64,000 bases of DNA from Hymenobacter sp. DG01 (lineage in GTDB: Bacteria > Bacteroidota > Bacteroidia > Cytophagales > Hymenobacteraceae). Of this stretch, positions 33,599 to 42,286 are shown piece after piece. Each line of letters begins with the position of its first letter. The first letter of the stretch is position 1. Location: positions 1,240,001 to 1,304,000 of the forward strand of contig NZ_CP040936.1 in assembly GCF_006352025.1 (NCBI RefSeq). Direction: 5' to 3'. The notes under the pieces were generated by a model. The model was not told the origin of the DNA and searched no databases. It worked only from the letters and a program-made list of their open reading frames with translations. A program made the position numbers and the translations under genes.

Positions 33599-34861
33599 TT
33601 AGTAGTTTTTAATCCACAGGTCGCCCATGCGCTTGCGCAGAATGCTGGCCTGACGGTCAGCCGAAGCCCGGTCGGGATAGTCGGCTACGGACAGCATGTA
33701 CTGGCGGCTACCGGGCGCGGGCAGAATCACACGGGCCGGGTGACCCAGGCGCACCAGGGCCTGGCGGCCCTTCTCGGCGTTAGCCAGGCTGGTGTACGAG
33801 CCCGCTACGATGTAGTAACGGCCCGTTCGGCTTTTAATTGTCGCGGCCGAGGCCCCGGCGGTTGCATTGGTAGCGGCAGCTTTTTCCCAGCCCGGTGCTT
33901 TGGGCTTAGCGGCGGGCTTGCCTTTTACGGTTTGTACCGGTGCACCGGTTACCGTCACGGCGGGCTTAATTGCCGAAGCAGGTACTGTGGCCTTCACAGC
34001 CGGTTTAACTGCCTTGGTGGGGGTAGTAACGGGCTTGGCGGCTGGCTTCAGGGCGGCGGCTTTGGGAGCGGCAGCCGGGGTAGCGGCTTTCTCCCATTCG
34101 TCGTTAGCAGCGGCTTCGGCGGCTGTTATGGCCGGCGTGGGGGTAGCGGCCAGTTCCGAGGGCCGGGCGGTATTTGCCAGGTCAGCCTGCTGGCGCAGCA
34201 CCGGCTTGGCGGCCAGCGTGGGGGTAGCAGCCGGAGCCTCCGCCGTGGTAGCCGACAGGGCGTTCAGGCGCAGGTTTTCGGGGAGGTAGCCGAACATATC
34301 GGCAAAGATGTAGTTGGCCGACAGCACCAGCCCGGCAATAGCCACCGAGCCGATAACGCGGAAGACGCGGGCTGCCCGTGCCGAACGGCTCGAAGCCAAC
34401 AGCGGAGCTGCCACCGGCCGCTCGCGGGCCAGCAGGGCGTCCGTTGCGCGCACGGGGCGAGACACCAGCTCGGGCAGCCCGAAGCTGGCGTTGAGCAGGT
34501 TCTGACCGCCGGTGTACTCGAAATCCAGACCACGGCCAGGAGCCCGGCGGAATACGCCTACCCCCTGCAGCTCGGTGCGCTGCCCGGTTTCCAGCTCGGT
34601 TTCCATGCGTACCACGGCCTCGCGCACCAGTTGGCGGGCCTGGGCGGTGCTCACGTTCAGCTCCCGGCTCAGGGCATCTACCAGCAGCCCGTCGTTGCGG
34701 GTCAGGGACTGGTTGAAGGCCACGCGCTTGGCCGGCGGAGCCAGCGTATGCCGCACCGGATGAATCTGGGCGGGCGCATAATCGGCAATCAGGCCGCCAA
34801 AATCGGGGATGATGACGCAGTCATGGTCCCGGAGCAAGGTGCGGATATGGTCAGAAAGCAT
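33599..34861 (-). CDS. HU-like (CCDC81-type) and SPOR-domain membrane protein
   Basis: 420 residues. The N-terminal part carries two bacterial HU-CCDC81-like domains (about 1-60, ISDHIRTL-like LSDHIRTLLRDHDCVIIPDFGG; and 62-130, RELNVSTAQARQLVREAVVRM). A transmembrane helix follows (about 168-188). A 140-residue Ala/Pro/Lys/Thr-rich linker leads to a SPOR domain (about 345-420, RYYIVAGSYTSLANAEKGRQAL). The SPOR domain binds denuded peptidoglycan at division sites; the HU part faces the cytoplasm. It may link the nucleoid to the division septum, as proposed for such proteins. Upstream of exbB, possibly co-transcribed. Confidence 0.8.
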   Translation of the reverse strand: MLSDHIRTLLRDHDCVIIPDFGGLIADYAPAQIHPVRHTLAPPAKRVAFNQSLTRNDGLLVDALSRELNVSTAQARQLVREAVVRMETELETGQRTELQGVGVFRRAPGRGLDFEYTGGQNLLNASFGLPELVSRPVRATDALLARERPVAAPLLASSRSARAARVFRVIGSVAIAGLVLSANYIFADMFGYLPENLRLNALSATTAEAPAATPTLAAKPVLRQQADLANTARPSELAATPTPAITAAEAAANDEWEKAATPAAAPKAAALKPAAKPVTTPTKAVKPAVKATVPASAIKPAVTVTGAPVQTVKGKPAAKPKAPGWEKAAATNATAGASAATIKSRTGRYYIVAGSYTSLANAEKGRQALVRLGHPARVILPAPGSRQYMLSVADYPDRASADRQASILRKRMGDLWIKNY

Positions 34862-34928
34862 TCTGGAGGATTAGGCGAGGTGGGAAGAAGTTGAAGCGCC
34901 GGAAGGAGGTAGCAGCCCAGGCACGGCA

Positions 34929-35011
34929 AAGGACCTTATCAGAGTAGAACGGAACGCTGTTACGTTGGCTGTTCTCGCGTGATAAGGTCCTTCGCTATGC
35001 TCAGGATGACA
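34929..35011. repeat. Palindromic intergenic repeat, copy 2 (one arm truncated)
   Basis: The right arm (34981-35011) reads gataaggtccttcg then ctatgctcaggatgaca, matching copy 1 at 10131-10227. The left arm keeps only aaggaccttatc (34929-34940) and lacks the outer tgtcatcctgag part. It lies between the HU/SPOR gene and the outer-membrane barrel gene. Confidence 0.75.
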
Positions 35012-35048
35012 GATGGCTAGTGCCGCGCCGCATCAATTTCAGATCAGA

Positions 35049-36734
35049 TTAAAAGTCGTAGGTGACACCAGCCAGGACGTTGATTCCTTTCACGGGGTAG
35101 TTCAGGAATCGTTCGTATTTCTTGCCGATGAGGTTGTTGCCCAGAGCAAATATGGACAGATTTTCCATAATGCGGTAATCTCCGCGCAGATTCAGGTCGA
35201 TGACCGTATCGGTGGGGCGCACCACGGCTTCGAAGGGCAATCCTACCGTGGTGGGCCGCCGGTAGCCCGTACCGTAGCTCGAACTATAGGTGTACAACTC
35301 GGCTCCTAGCAGGAGCTTGTCGTAGAGGTTATACGTGCCGAACAGCACCGACTGGAAGGCCGGGCGGTGGTAGGCTTTAGCCAGCGTTTTCACGTTGTAC
35401 CCGTTGTAATCGGCCTTAAGGCCCAGGCGAAATTGTTCGGCGGCGTTGTAAATAATTTCGCCGTGCACGTTGATCAGTTGGGTAGCCTTGGGGTCGTACA
35501 CCAGGTCAAACTTGCTGGAGTCGCGGCGGGAGTTGTTGTAGAAGTACAGGTTCCGGTCGTTAGACAGGGTCACGCGGGCGTTTACCTGCAGGGCCCGGGC
35601 CGGGGTAGCATTGAAGCCGAAGTAGAGGGTAGGCCCGCGGCGCGTATCGGCCACGCGTACGTTGGGAGCCAGCCAAGGGTTCTCGGTGGTCAGGTCGTAC
35701 ATCGTCACGCGCTGGATGGCGCCGCCCAGGCCCGCAAAGGCCACGAACTTATCCTCCGTTACGGTGTAGGCGACGCGCACGGCCGGGTAGGCGTTGAACT
35801 GTCGGGCCTTGCCAATGGTGTCGCCGGTGTAGCCCAGAGTAGCGCCCACCGACAAGGCCAACCGGTTCAGGGTCACTTCGTAGGCGGGCGTTACCTGCAC
35901 AAAGGGCCGGCTTACGGTCAGGGAGTCCTTGTGGGACAGGAACGACACGTCGCCGTTGATGCTCACGCGGCTGGTTTCGCCCAGGCGGTAGCCCGAACGC
36001 AGCGTAGCGTACACGTTGCTTTCCCGGGCCTGGTAGTAGTCGCTCCAGTAGTTGAAGCCCAGCCCGAAGTCGTACTGGAAGGCGGCGTCCTGGGCGCGGT
36101 TGCGGGCGTACACCTTGATGGCCGCACGCTTGAACACCTGCTTGATGCTGTCCTGGGTGGGCAAATCGGCTACGTTGCGGTTGTAGCCATAAAAGTTGTA
36201 CCGCTCACGCCCCAGGTCGATTTTGGCGCCCAGCGCCACGGGGCCGCTGTAGGTTTCCCCGTTGAGGCCCAGGCTGGTTTGGGCCTGGCTGGAGTTCTTC
36301 TTGTCAACTGGCCCGCGGGAAGACGACAGGTGCTGGAAGTCGAGGCCGTAGGAGGCTGTTTCGGAGCGGGTGTTGTGCAGGTAAGCCCGGCCGTAGGCCG
36401 TGCCGTAGTTACCCAGGGCTGCCTTGAGGTAGTTGCCCGTGAGCGGGGCCAACTCCTCTTGCCGAATGGTGAGTACCCGCACCGAGGGGTTGAGCTTATC
36501 GGCTGGCAGGCGGAAGTCGGGGTAGGTGTAGCCGACAGCCTCGCCGGTTTTGGCCGGGGCTTCAATCTTTACTTTCTCGAAGTTGCGGGTAGCCTCGGGT
36601 AGCTCGTTTACCCGCTCCTTCACAATCTCAATTTCGGCGTCCTCAATCTTGCCGCGCGTCTTCTGCGCCCAGGCATCCGTAGCCGGAACGGTGGTAGTCA
36701 GCAGGGCCGCGGCGGCCAGTAGTTTATGCTTCAT
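35049..36734 (-). CDS. Outer-membrane beta-barrel protein (TonB-receptor-like barrel)
   Basis: 561 residues. Signal peptide MKHKLLAAAALLTTTVPATDAWAQ, a short N-terminal region with LNPSVRVLTIRQEELAPL, then repeated beta-strand hairpins (VYATLRSGYRLGETSRVSIN, PTLYFGFNATPARALQVNAR, IFALGNNLIGKKYERF) and a terminal GVTYDF with final Phe. It has no regulatory CPD domain and only a vestigial plug-like part, so it may be a plugless barrel. Its substrate is unknown. It lies 188 bases upstream of the TPR gene stop and may follow it in one transcript, but a strong terminator stands between. Confidence 0.8.
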   Translation of the reverse strand: MKHKLLAAAALLTTTVPATDAWAQKTRGKIEDAEIEIVKERVNELPEATRNFEKVKIEAPAKTGEAVGYTYPDFRLPADKLNPSVRVLTIRQEELAPLTGNYLKAALGNYGTAYGRAYLHNTRSETASYGLDFQHLSSSRGPVDKKNSSQAQTSLGLNGETYSGPVALGAKIDLGRERYNFYGYNRNVADLPTQDSIKQVFKRAAIKVYARNRAQDAAFQYDFGLGFNYWSDYYQARESNVYATLRSGYRLGETSRVSINGDVSFLSHKDSLTVSRPFVQVTPAYEVTLNRLALSVGATLGYTGDTIGKARQFNAYPAVRVAYTVTEDKFVAFAGLGGAIQRVTMYDLTTENPWLAPNVRVADTRRGPTLYFGFNATPARALQVNARVTLSNDRNLYFYNNSRRDSSKFDLVYDPKATQLINVHGEIIYNAAEQFRLGLKADYNGYNVKTLAKAYHRPAFQSVLFGTYNLYDKLLLGAELYTYSSSYGTGYRRPTTVGLPFEAVVRPTDTVIDLNLRGDYRIMENLSIFALGNNLIGKKYERFLNYPVKGINVLAGVTYDF

Positions 36735-36872
36735 ATAGGGTCTTGGGGACTTGGGGTTTTGGATCCTGAATGATGCTCATAGGCTCATCCTTGCTTGCCA
36801 CCCCCTCTCCTATTATTTTCTGACTTTAAATGATTTACAACCTTCTCCCTGAATACATACTTCAGGAAAATT

Positions 36873-36917
36873 CCCACCGTACTCCGTCCCGCTCGCTGCG
36901 GGACGGAGTACGGTGGG
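36873..36917 (-). terminator. Strong terminator of the TPR gene
   Basis: Perfect 20-bp arms at 36873-36892 and 36898-36917 (core accgtactccgtcccgc) with a TCGCT loop. AATTTTCC follows on the minus strand. Confidence 0.85.
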
Positions 36918-36922
36918 GTCGG

Positions 36923-39900
36923 CTACTCTTCCTGGGGTGAGGCCGTGGAGTTGGTTGTAGAATCGGTGGGCATGGCCTCGCTCGGCACCAGGGAGCTGCG
37001 CACCGACGTTTTGCCGGTAGCAGGCTTGCTGGTGGTTTTACCGGTAGCTGGTTTGGTAGCCGGCGTGGTAGTTTTGGGCGTGGCCTTGGGGGTAGCAGGT
37101 GTGGTCTTGCTGGGCTGGGTTTTGGGCGCGCTCGGGACCGGCGTGGCGGCCGGGTCGGCGGGCAGGGCAGCCAGGCGCTGCTTAGCACCCTCCACAATTT
37201 CCGCTACCGGGAATTTGTTGTCGATGATGGAGTTGAGCGTGGCGCGGGCTTGGAAGATTTCGTTCTGCTCCTTGTACACGTCGGCAATCAGCAGGAAGGC
37301 CCGTCCCAGCCACAAATCGTAGTTGGCGAAATCGGAGTTGCTCTTGTAGGCCGCATCCAGGGCTTCGGGGTACTTCTTCTGCTGGTAGAGGGCGCTGGCA
37401 ATGAGGTACTGGGCTTCGGCCCCGCTTTCATCCTTGGCCGTGTTGGCGGCCGTGGTCAGCTCGCCAATGGCCTGCTCCAGGCTGCCGGCTTTGTAGCTGG
37501 CTTTGCCCATATACAGCAAGGCCAGGTTGGTGGCGTTGAGGGAAGCCCCGCCCTGAGCCTGCAGCTCCTGCGCTACCCGGCGGGTGCCTTCCAGGTCGCC
37601 GGCCTCGTAGTAGCTCTTCATCAGCCCGATACCGGCGTTGGCTACCTCCCGCTTGTTCTGGGACACTTCGCGCAGGCGGCTGTAATAGCGGGCTGCTTCG
37701 GAGTAGTTCTTGTTTTCAAACTCCAGATCAGCCACCCGGCCCACGGCACGGTTCACAAACTCGCTCTTGCCTTCCTCTACCACGGCCTTCAGGCGGGGCA
37801 GGGCGTCGGCTTTGCGGCCTGTGCGCAGATAGGCATCGGCCAGGAAGTAGCGGCCATCGGCGGCCAGGGTGGTGCTGGGATATTGCTGCAGGTAGCTTTC
37901 CAGGCGCGGAATGGCCTGGGCGTACTTCTCCGCCAGGTACAAGGACTTGGCGGCCTCAAACTCTACGCTTTCGGTGGCCTTGCTGTCGGGGTTCTGCTGC
38001 TTGAACTGGGCCAGGTACTGATCGAACTCCTCGGTTTTGCCCTGGGCCGAAAGGCTTTCCTGCAGGCTGTAGATGGCGCTGCCGGCCGCCTTCGTGCGCG
38101 GGTACTGGCTGAGCACACGCTTGAAGTCCTCGGCCGCCTTGGCGTGCTGCTCCAGGTTCTGGTAGGCCACGCCGCGCTTCTGCAGGGCCTGCGGAATCAG
38201 GGGGGAGTTGGGGCGGTTGGTAATCAGGCGGGAGAAGCCCTCCACGGCGGGCTGAAACGAGCCGGCCTCGAAGTCGAGCTGGGCCTGCTGGTACACCGCG
38301 TCGTCGGCGTAGCGCGAGGTAGGCGAAGTTTTCAGCAGAGTGCTCAGGGTGCTGCTGGCTTCTTCGCGGCGGCCCATCAGCCCCAGCGTTACGCTCTTCT
38401 GGTAGTAGGCGTAGTCCTTGTCGGCGGCGTTGGCCTGAATGACTTTGTTGTACTGATCCAGGGCCTGCTGGTACTGCTTGGCTACGTAGTAAGTGTCGCC
38501 GAGGCGCAGGGTCACGTCGTAGTAGTTCGGGTCGGCGGGCTTAGCTACTGGGTCCTGGAGCCAGGCCTGGAACTGCTGGCGGGCCCGGTCGTACTGCTTG
38601 GTGTTGTAGTAGGCGTAACCCAGGCCGTAGCGGGCTTTCTGGTCGAAGTCGGTTTCCGAAGCCGAGCCGGTGCGGGCCGTGCGCGCGGCCGCCGTGTAGG
38701 CTGTAATGGCAGGCTGGTACTGCTGGCCGTAGCTATAGATTTCGCCTTTCAGCACCTGAGCGGCAGCGCGCAGGGCGTCGTCCTGGGGGTACTTCAGGCT
38801 CTTGTCCAGCACGGGCAGCGCGTCCTGGTAGCGGTTGTTGTTGTAGAGGGTAGCGGCCTGCAGGTAGGCCACGCGCTGGTAGGTGGCGTTGAGCTTGGTG
38901 CTCCGCTCGTCGAGGTTATCGAGGTAGTTGAGGGCCTGGGCGTAGTCGGAGGAGTTCAGGAAACTCTCGCTCAGAATGTCGTCGGCGGCCGCCTGGTTTT
39001 TGGAGCGGGGAAAACGCTTGGAGAAGTCGCGCAGGGCGGCAATAACTTCCTGGGTGTTGCCTAGCTCGTAGTTTACCTGGGCATACTTCAGGGTCGCGTT
39101 TTCGGTGATGACCTTATCGAACGTCACCTTACGGGCCGCATCGAATGAGTTCAGCGCCAGCGGCTTCTGGCTGGTTTTCAGGTAGCTCAGGCCCAGGTGG
39201 TAGGCGGCGTTCTGGCCCAGGGAGTCGCGGCGGGCCGCTACCCCCTTCAGGCTACCAATGGCGCCCTTGAAGTCGCCTTGCTTGAAGTTGGCGTACCCGA
39301 TTTTGTACTGCACCTTGGGGTCGATGTTCTTGCGGCCGGCGGCGTACTTATCAAAATACTCGGCGGCCTGCTTGAAATCTTCCTTCTGGTAATAGGCATC
39401 CCCCACCAACAGCTGAATTTCGTCGGCGCTCTGGGGCGGCGGGGTTTGCTGCAGGGCCTGGGTGCCGTAGGTAATCAGGCCTTCGTAGTCGCCCTCCTTG
39501 TAGTAAATCTGCGACATCACGGCCGGCACCACGGGCTTGTAGGCGTCGTTCTGCTCGGCCACGGCCAGGTCCTTGCGGGCCCCGGCGTAGTCGCCGGCGC
39601 GGTAGGCCAGGTAGCCGGCGTAGTAGGAGCTGGCGTAGCGGTACTCGCTGGCCCCGGCCTTGTTGCGGTCAAACTGCAGCTTGGCCTTGTCGAATTCCTT
39701 CTGGGCGAAATAGGCGTAGCCGAGCTTGAACTCGGCCTCGGCCCGCTGGTCGTCGCTGAGGTTGTCGGGCCCTACCTTCTGCAGGTAGTCAATGGCCTTC
39801 ACATAGTCCTTCTTATCGAAGTAGAACTTGCCCAGCTCGAAATAGGCCTGGGCGGCTTTGGGGTGGGCCGGGTTGTTGGTGGCAAAAGCCAGAATGCGCG

Positions 39901-40183
39901 ACTCCGAATCGGGGTGGAACAGGTAGAGGCCCGACACGGCGTAGTAGTACTCGGCATCGGTGGTGCGGCCTGGGGCCAGCTCGCCGGTGCGGCGCCGGGT
40001 TTGGTCGAGGTAGCGCTGGAAGGCTTGCTGGGCCGCGCCGTACTTGCCGCGGTCGAAGAGTTCGAGGCCTTCCTGGTAGTGGCGTTCGTCGGCGGTGAAC
40101 ACCTGCGTTTGCTGGGCCTGCGCGGCCAGGGGGGCGGCAGCGGAAAGGGAGGCGGCCAGCGCCAGGCGGGGGAATAGTTTCAT
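36923..40183 (-). CDS. Large periplasmic TPR-repeat protein
   Basis: 1086 residues. Signal peptide 1-23 (LALAASLSAAAPLAAQAQ), then tandem TPR units through about residue 990. Typical units are YFELGKFYFDKKDYVKAIDY, AEFKLGYAYFAQKEFDKAKL and YYVAKQYQQALDQYNKVIQA. A Pro/Thr/Lys/Ser-rich tail follows (about 1005-1086). No enzyme domain was found. It looks like a periplasmic or outer-membrane scaffold of the kind found in Bacteroidota; the partner is unknown. A -7 element TACTTTTG is upstream at 40238-40245. Confidence 0.88.
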   Translation of the reverse strand: MKLFPRLALAASLSAAAPLAAQAQQTQVFTADERHYQEGLELFDRGKYGAAQQAFQRYLDQTRRRTGELAPGRTTDAEYYYAVSGLYLFHPDSESRILAFATNNPAHPKAAQAYFELGKFYFDKKDYVKAIDYLQKVGPDNLSDDQRAEAEFKLGYAYFAQKEFDKAKLQFDRNKAGASEYRYASSYYAGYLAYRAGDYAGARKDLAVAEQNDAYKPVVPAVMSQIYYKEGDYEGLITYGTQALQQTPPPQSADEIQLLVGDAYYQKEDFKQAAEYFDKYAAGRKNIDPKVQYKIGYANFKQGDFKGAIGSLKGVAARRDSLGQNAAYHLGLSYLKTSQKPLALNSFDAARKVTFDKVITENATLKYAQVNYELGNTQEVIAALRDFSKRFPRSKNQAAADDILSESFLNSSDYAQALNYLDNLDERSTKLNATYQRVAYLQAATLYNNNRYQDALPVLDKSLKYPQDDALRAAAQVLKGEIYSYGQQYQPAITAYTAAARTARTGSASETDFDQKARYGLGYAYYNTKQYDRARQQFQAWLQDPVAKPADPNYYDVTLRLGDTYYVAKQYQQALDQYNKVIQANAADKDYAYYQKSVTLGLMGRREEASSTLSTLLKTSPTSRYADDAVYQQAQLDFEAGSFQPAVEGFSRLITNRPNSPLIPQALQKRGVAYQNLEQHAKAAEDFKRVLSQYPRTKAAGSAIYSLQESLSAQGKTEEFDQYLAQFKQQNPDSKATESVEFEAAKSLYLAEKYAQAIPRLESYLQQYPSTTLAADGRYFLADAYLRTGRKADALPRLKAVVEEGKSEFVNRAVGRVADLEFENKNYSEAARYYSRLREVSQNKREVANAGIGLMKSYYEAGDLEGTRRVAQELQAQGGASLNATNLALLYMGKASYKAGSLEQAIGELTTAANTAKDESGAEAQYLIASALYQQKKYPEALDAAYKSNSDFANYDLWLGRAFLLIADVYKEQNEIFQARATLNSIIDNKFPVAEIVEGAKQRLAALPADPAATPVPSAPKTQPSKTTPATPKATPKTTTPATKPATGKTTSKPATGKTSVRSSLVPSEAMPTDSTTNSTASPQEE

Positions 40184-40237
40184 CAGAAAGCGTTACGCAC
40201 AAGGGAGGCCGGCGCCGCCAGGGCACCGGGAATCAGC

Positions 40238-40245
40238 CAAAAGTA
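40238..40245 (-). promoter_or_regulatory. TPR gene promoter, -7 element TACTTTTG
   Basis: Perfect TAnnTTTG on the minus strand 55 bases upstream of the start codon. No clear -33 TTTG was found. Confidence 0.45.
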
Positions 40246-40381
40246 GCGAAAAGTTCGGCCGAGGTTGCCCGGAAACGGCCCTTTTTGCCGGTGGTAACGC
40301 GGTGCGCGGTCGGTTTGGTGTACAGAAGCGGATCGGCAGCTCAGGTTTCCCCTCTCGTTTCACTCTGTTGTCACCTGATTT

Positions 40382-40840
40382 TTAACGCGCCAAAGCGTAG
40401 TCCGCAGCGGTTATTGTGTAGTTGAACCGACTAGTATGTTCACTCAAGGCCTCCACTTGGTATTGATTCAGGGCTAGAAGGTTGCGAGCAGGTAGGCACT
40501 GGCCGTTGATCTGCTGGGCCTGGGGGCAATAGTGCAGCAACTGCTTCCCGTCCTGGAATAGCAGCCGAACGGAATCACCCTGCGAAAACAATTCAGGATA
40601 AGCAATATTACCCGCCCCACCGTAGCTGACACGCTCTATACTAGCGGCATTAGGCAGCCGCAGAATCAAGGGCAACCGCTGCCGGTTGCTGGTGCTGTAT
40701 ATTTTCAGTTCAAGGTCCTGGCCGGATTGATTGTTAATGATAAAAACGCCTTTCTGTTCCTCATCCACCATTTTTTGGCAAGCGCCTAGCATTGCCGCGC
40801 TTAGGAGGAGCAAAGTCCCGTAGTGCAAATACTTATTCAT
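40382..40840 (-). CDS. Hypothetical lipoprotein
   Basis: 152 residues. Signal peptide with lipobox LGACQ near residue 21. The mature part is beta-rich (GVFIINNQSGQDLELKIYST). Codon use is more A-rich than the neighbours. I do not recognise a family. Its upstream side faces the IS3 element, which may have removed or replaced its promoter. Confidence 0.7.
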   Translation of the reverse strand: MNKYLHYGTLLLLSAAMLGACQKMVDEEQKGVFIINNQSGQDLELKIYSTSNRQRLPLILRLPNAASIERVSYGGAGNIAYPELFSQGDSVRLLFQDGKQLLHYCPQAQQINGQCLPARNLLALNQYQVEALSEHTSRFNYTITAADYALAR

Positions 40841-40961
40841 CTTTATTTCCGGTAAAAATCAGAGCTAGTTACTTCCCTTACTAATAGCGCTACTTAGTTG
40901 TTAGAGCGTGTTTGGACTGCTACTGGCGCCGCTAAATGTAGTGAAAAGTGAGGTGGTCCAG

Positions 40962-41864
40962 TTAGAGCGTAGAGAATAGGGCGGTATTTTTAAGTTGTTG
41001 GAGGTAAAAGGTTTGCGGGGTCTGATACGCGAGTGCTGAATGCCGGCGCTCGTGGTTGTAGTAGTCGAAATAAGTGGCCACGCTGTGCTGCGCGTCGGCT
41101 AAGTCGCGGAACACGGGCCACTCGCGCGGCCCCAGCTCCTCAGTTTTGAGCCGCGACCACAGGCTCTCGGCCTGCGCGTTGTCCAGGCATTCGGCGCGGC
41201 GGCTCTGCGAGCGCTGACAGCCGTACTGGTCGAGCAGGGCGCGGTAGGTGTTGGCGCAGTACTGCCCGCCGCGGTCCGAGTGCACCACCAGGCCGGGGGC
41301 GGGCCGACGGGCCAGCAGGGCTTGGCGTAAGGCACTGGTGACCAGCTCTTCGGGCATCGTATCGAGCACCCGCCACCCGACCACCTGCCGGGTACAGGCG
41401 TCCTGAAAGGCGCACAGGTAGGCCCATTGCCCCGAGGCCAGCGGCAGGTAGGTGATATCGCTGACCCAGACCCGGTTAGGCGTGGTTGGCTTGGGCTGGT
41501 CGAGCAGCCGGTTGGGCGCGCAGCGCAGCCCGTGGGTCGAATCGGTGGTGCGCGGGGTGTAGGCGCGGGGCTGCAAGGCCCGCAGCCCATGCCGCCGCAT
41601 GGCCGAGCGCAGGCGCTGGCGGCCCACGCAGTGGCCCTGGGCTTGCAGCTCGACCCGTAAGCGGCGGGTGCCGTAGCAACGTTTGTGCTGGCCGAAGGCT
41701 TCTTTCAGCGCCTCTTCCCAGTTCGCTGCCGTCGGCTGAGCCGGGGTGGGCTGCTGCTGCTTGCGCCAGGCATAGTAGCGGCTGGCGGACACCTGCAGCA
41801 TCCGGCAGAGCAACTCAACCGCGTAGCTAGTACGCTCCTGGTCAATAAATTGCCAGCAGCTCAT
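40962..41864 (-). CDS. IS3-family transposase OrfB (DDE integrase domain)
   Basis: 300 residues from ATG at 41864. N-terminal HTH_21-like part (ASRYYAWRKQQ, RRLRVELQAQGHCVGRQRLR) then the rve core: Asp in VWVSDITYLPL, Asp in VVHSDRGGQYC, Glu in AQAESLWSRLKTEE. The ATG overlaps the orfA stop as ATGA, which suggests translational coupling in addition to the -1 frameshift that would join the two. The frame runs open upstream through the slippery run. Confidence 0.9.
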   Translation of the reverse strand: MSCWQFIDQERTSYAVELLCRMLQVSASRYYAWRKQQQPTPAQPTAANWEEALKEAFGQHKRCYGTRRLRVELQAQGHCVGRQRLRSAMRRHGLRALQPRAYTPRTTDSTHGLRCAPNRLLDQPKPTTPNRVWVSDITYLPLASGQWAYLCAFQDACTRQVVGWRVLDTMPEELVTSALRQALLARRPAPGLVVHSDRGGQYCANTYRALLDQYGCQRSQSRRAECLDNAQAESLWSRLKTEELGPREWPVFRDLADAQHSVATYFDYYNHERRHSALAYQTPQTFYLQQLKNTALFSTL

Positions 41865-42142
41865 CGGGCAGGTGGGGTGGAGAAGATGGCGATGGCTTTT
41901 TTTAAAATTTCCAGCTCCTGCTCCAGCCGCCGGTTGGCGGCCCGCAGCTGGCGCACCTCGGCGGCCTCGGCCGGGTCGGCGGGCAGCGGCGGTTGGGCGG
42001 CTTTTTGCCACTCACAAATCAGCTTCGGGCGAATGTTGAGGGCGCGGGCCGCCGCCTGCGCCGAGCGGCTCTCACGGGCCACGCGCAGGGCTTCGGCTTT
42101 GAAGGCCTCGTCGTATTTGCGGCGCTTATCAGTCTTGTCCAT
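41861..42142 (-). CDS. IS3-family transposase OrfA (helix-turn-helix)
   Basis: 93 residues from ATG at 42142 (MDKTDKRRKYDEAFKAEA). An HTH_Tnp_1 type DNA-binding region (YDEAFKAEALRVARES, AARALNIRPKLICEW), then a leucine-zipper-like coiled coil (VRQLRAANRRLEQELEILKK). The LEILKK codons sit on the AAAAAAA slippery run, where a -1 shift would give the OrfAB transposase. Confidence 0.88.
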   Translation of the reverse strand: MDKTDKRRKYDEAFKAEALRVARESRSAQAAARALNIRPKLICEWQKAAQPPLPADPAEAAEVRQLRAANRRLEQELEILKKAIAIFSTPPAR

Positions 42143-42286
42143 GGGTCGGAAATTACCACCCAATTCTCTCTCCTCTAACTAGACCACCTCAAAGCTCAAC
42201 CGATTTTAAGTCGGTACGCGGCTGGTTTAGTGTAGAAAACCCGAGGGTTCTGCCGTGTTTAGAGAACCTATTTCCTATATAGCTCT

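Larger units (their letters stand above)
40949..42191. mobile_element. IS3-family insertion sequence, apparently complete
   Basis: 1243 bp. The ends TGAGGTGGTCCAGTTAGAG and its near-complement form imperfect terminal repeats of about 33 bp (TGAGGTGGTC-AGTTAGAG---AGAGAAT-GGG). The 3-bp sequence aag is present on both outer sides (40946-40948 and 42192-42194), a target duplication of the length typical for the family. It holds two frames, orfA and orfB, with a T7 run in the coding strand's complement (AAAAAAA, 41897-41903) suited to -1 frameshifting. Confidence 0.9.

Noticed and set aside
37250..39064. A 604-codon plus-strand frame
   Set aside because: It is exactly antisense to the TPR gene at 36923-40183; GC-rich codon use leaves the opposite strand open. 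The same applies to 39197-40177 and 35367-36602.
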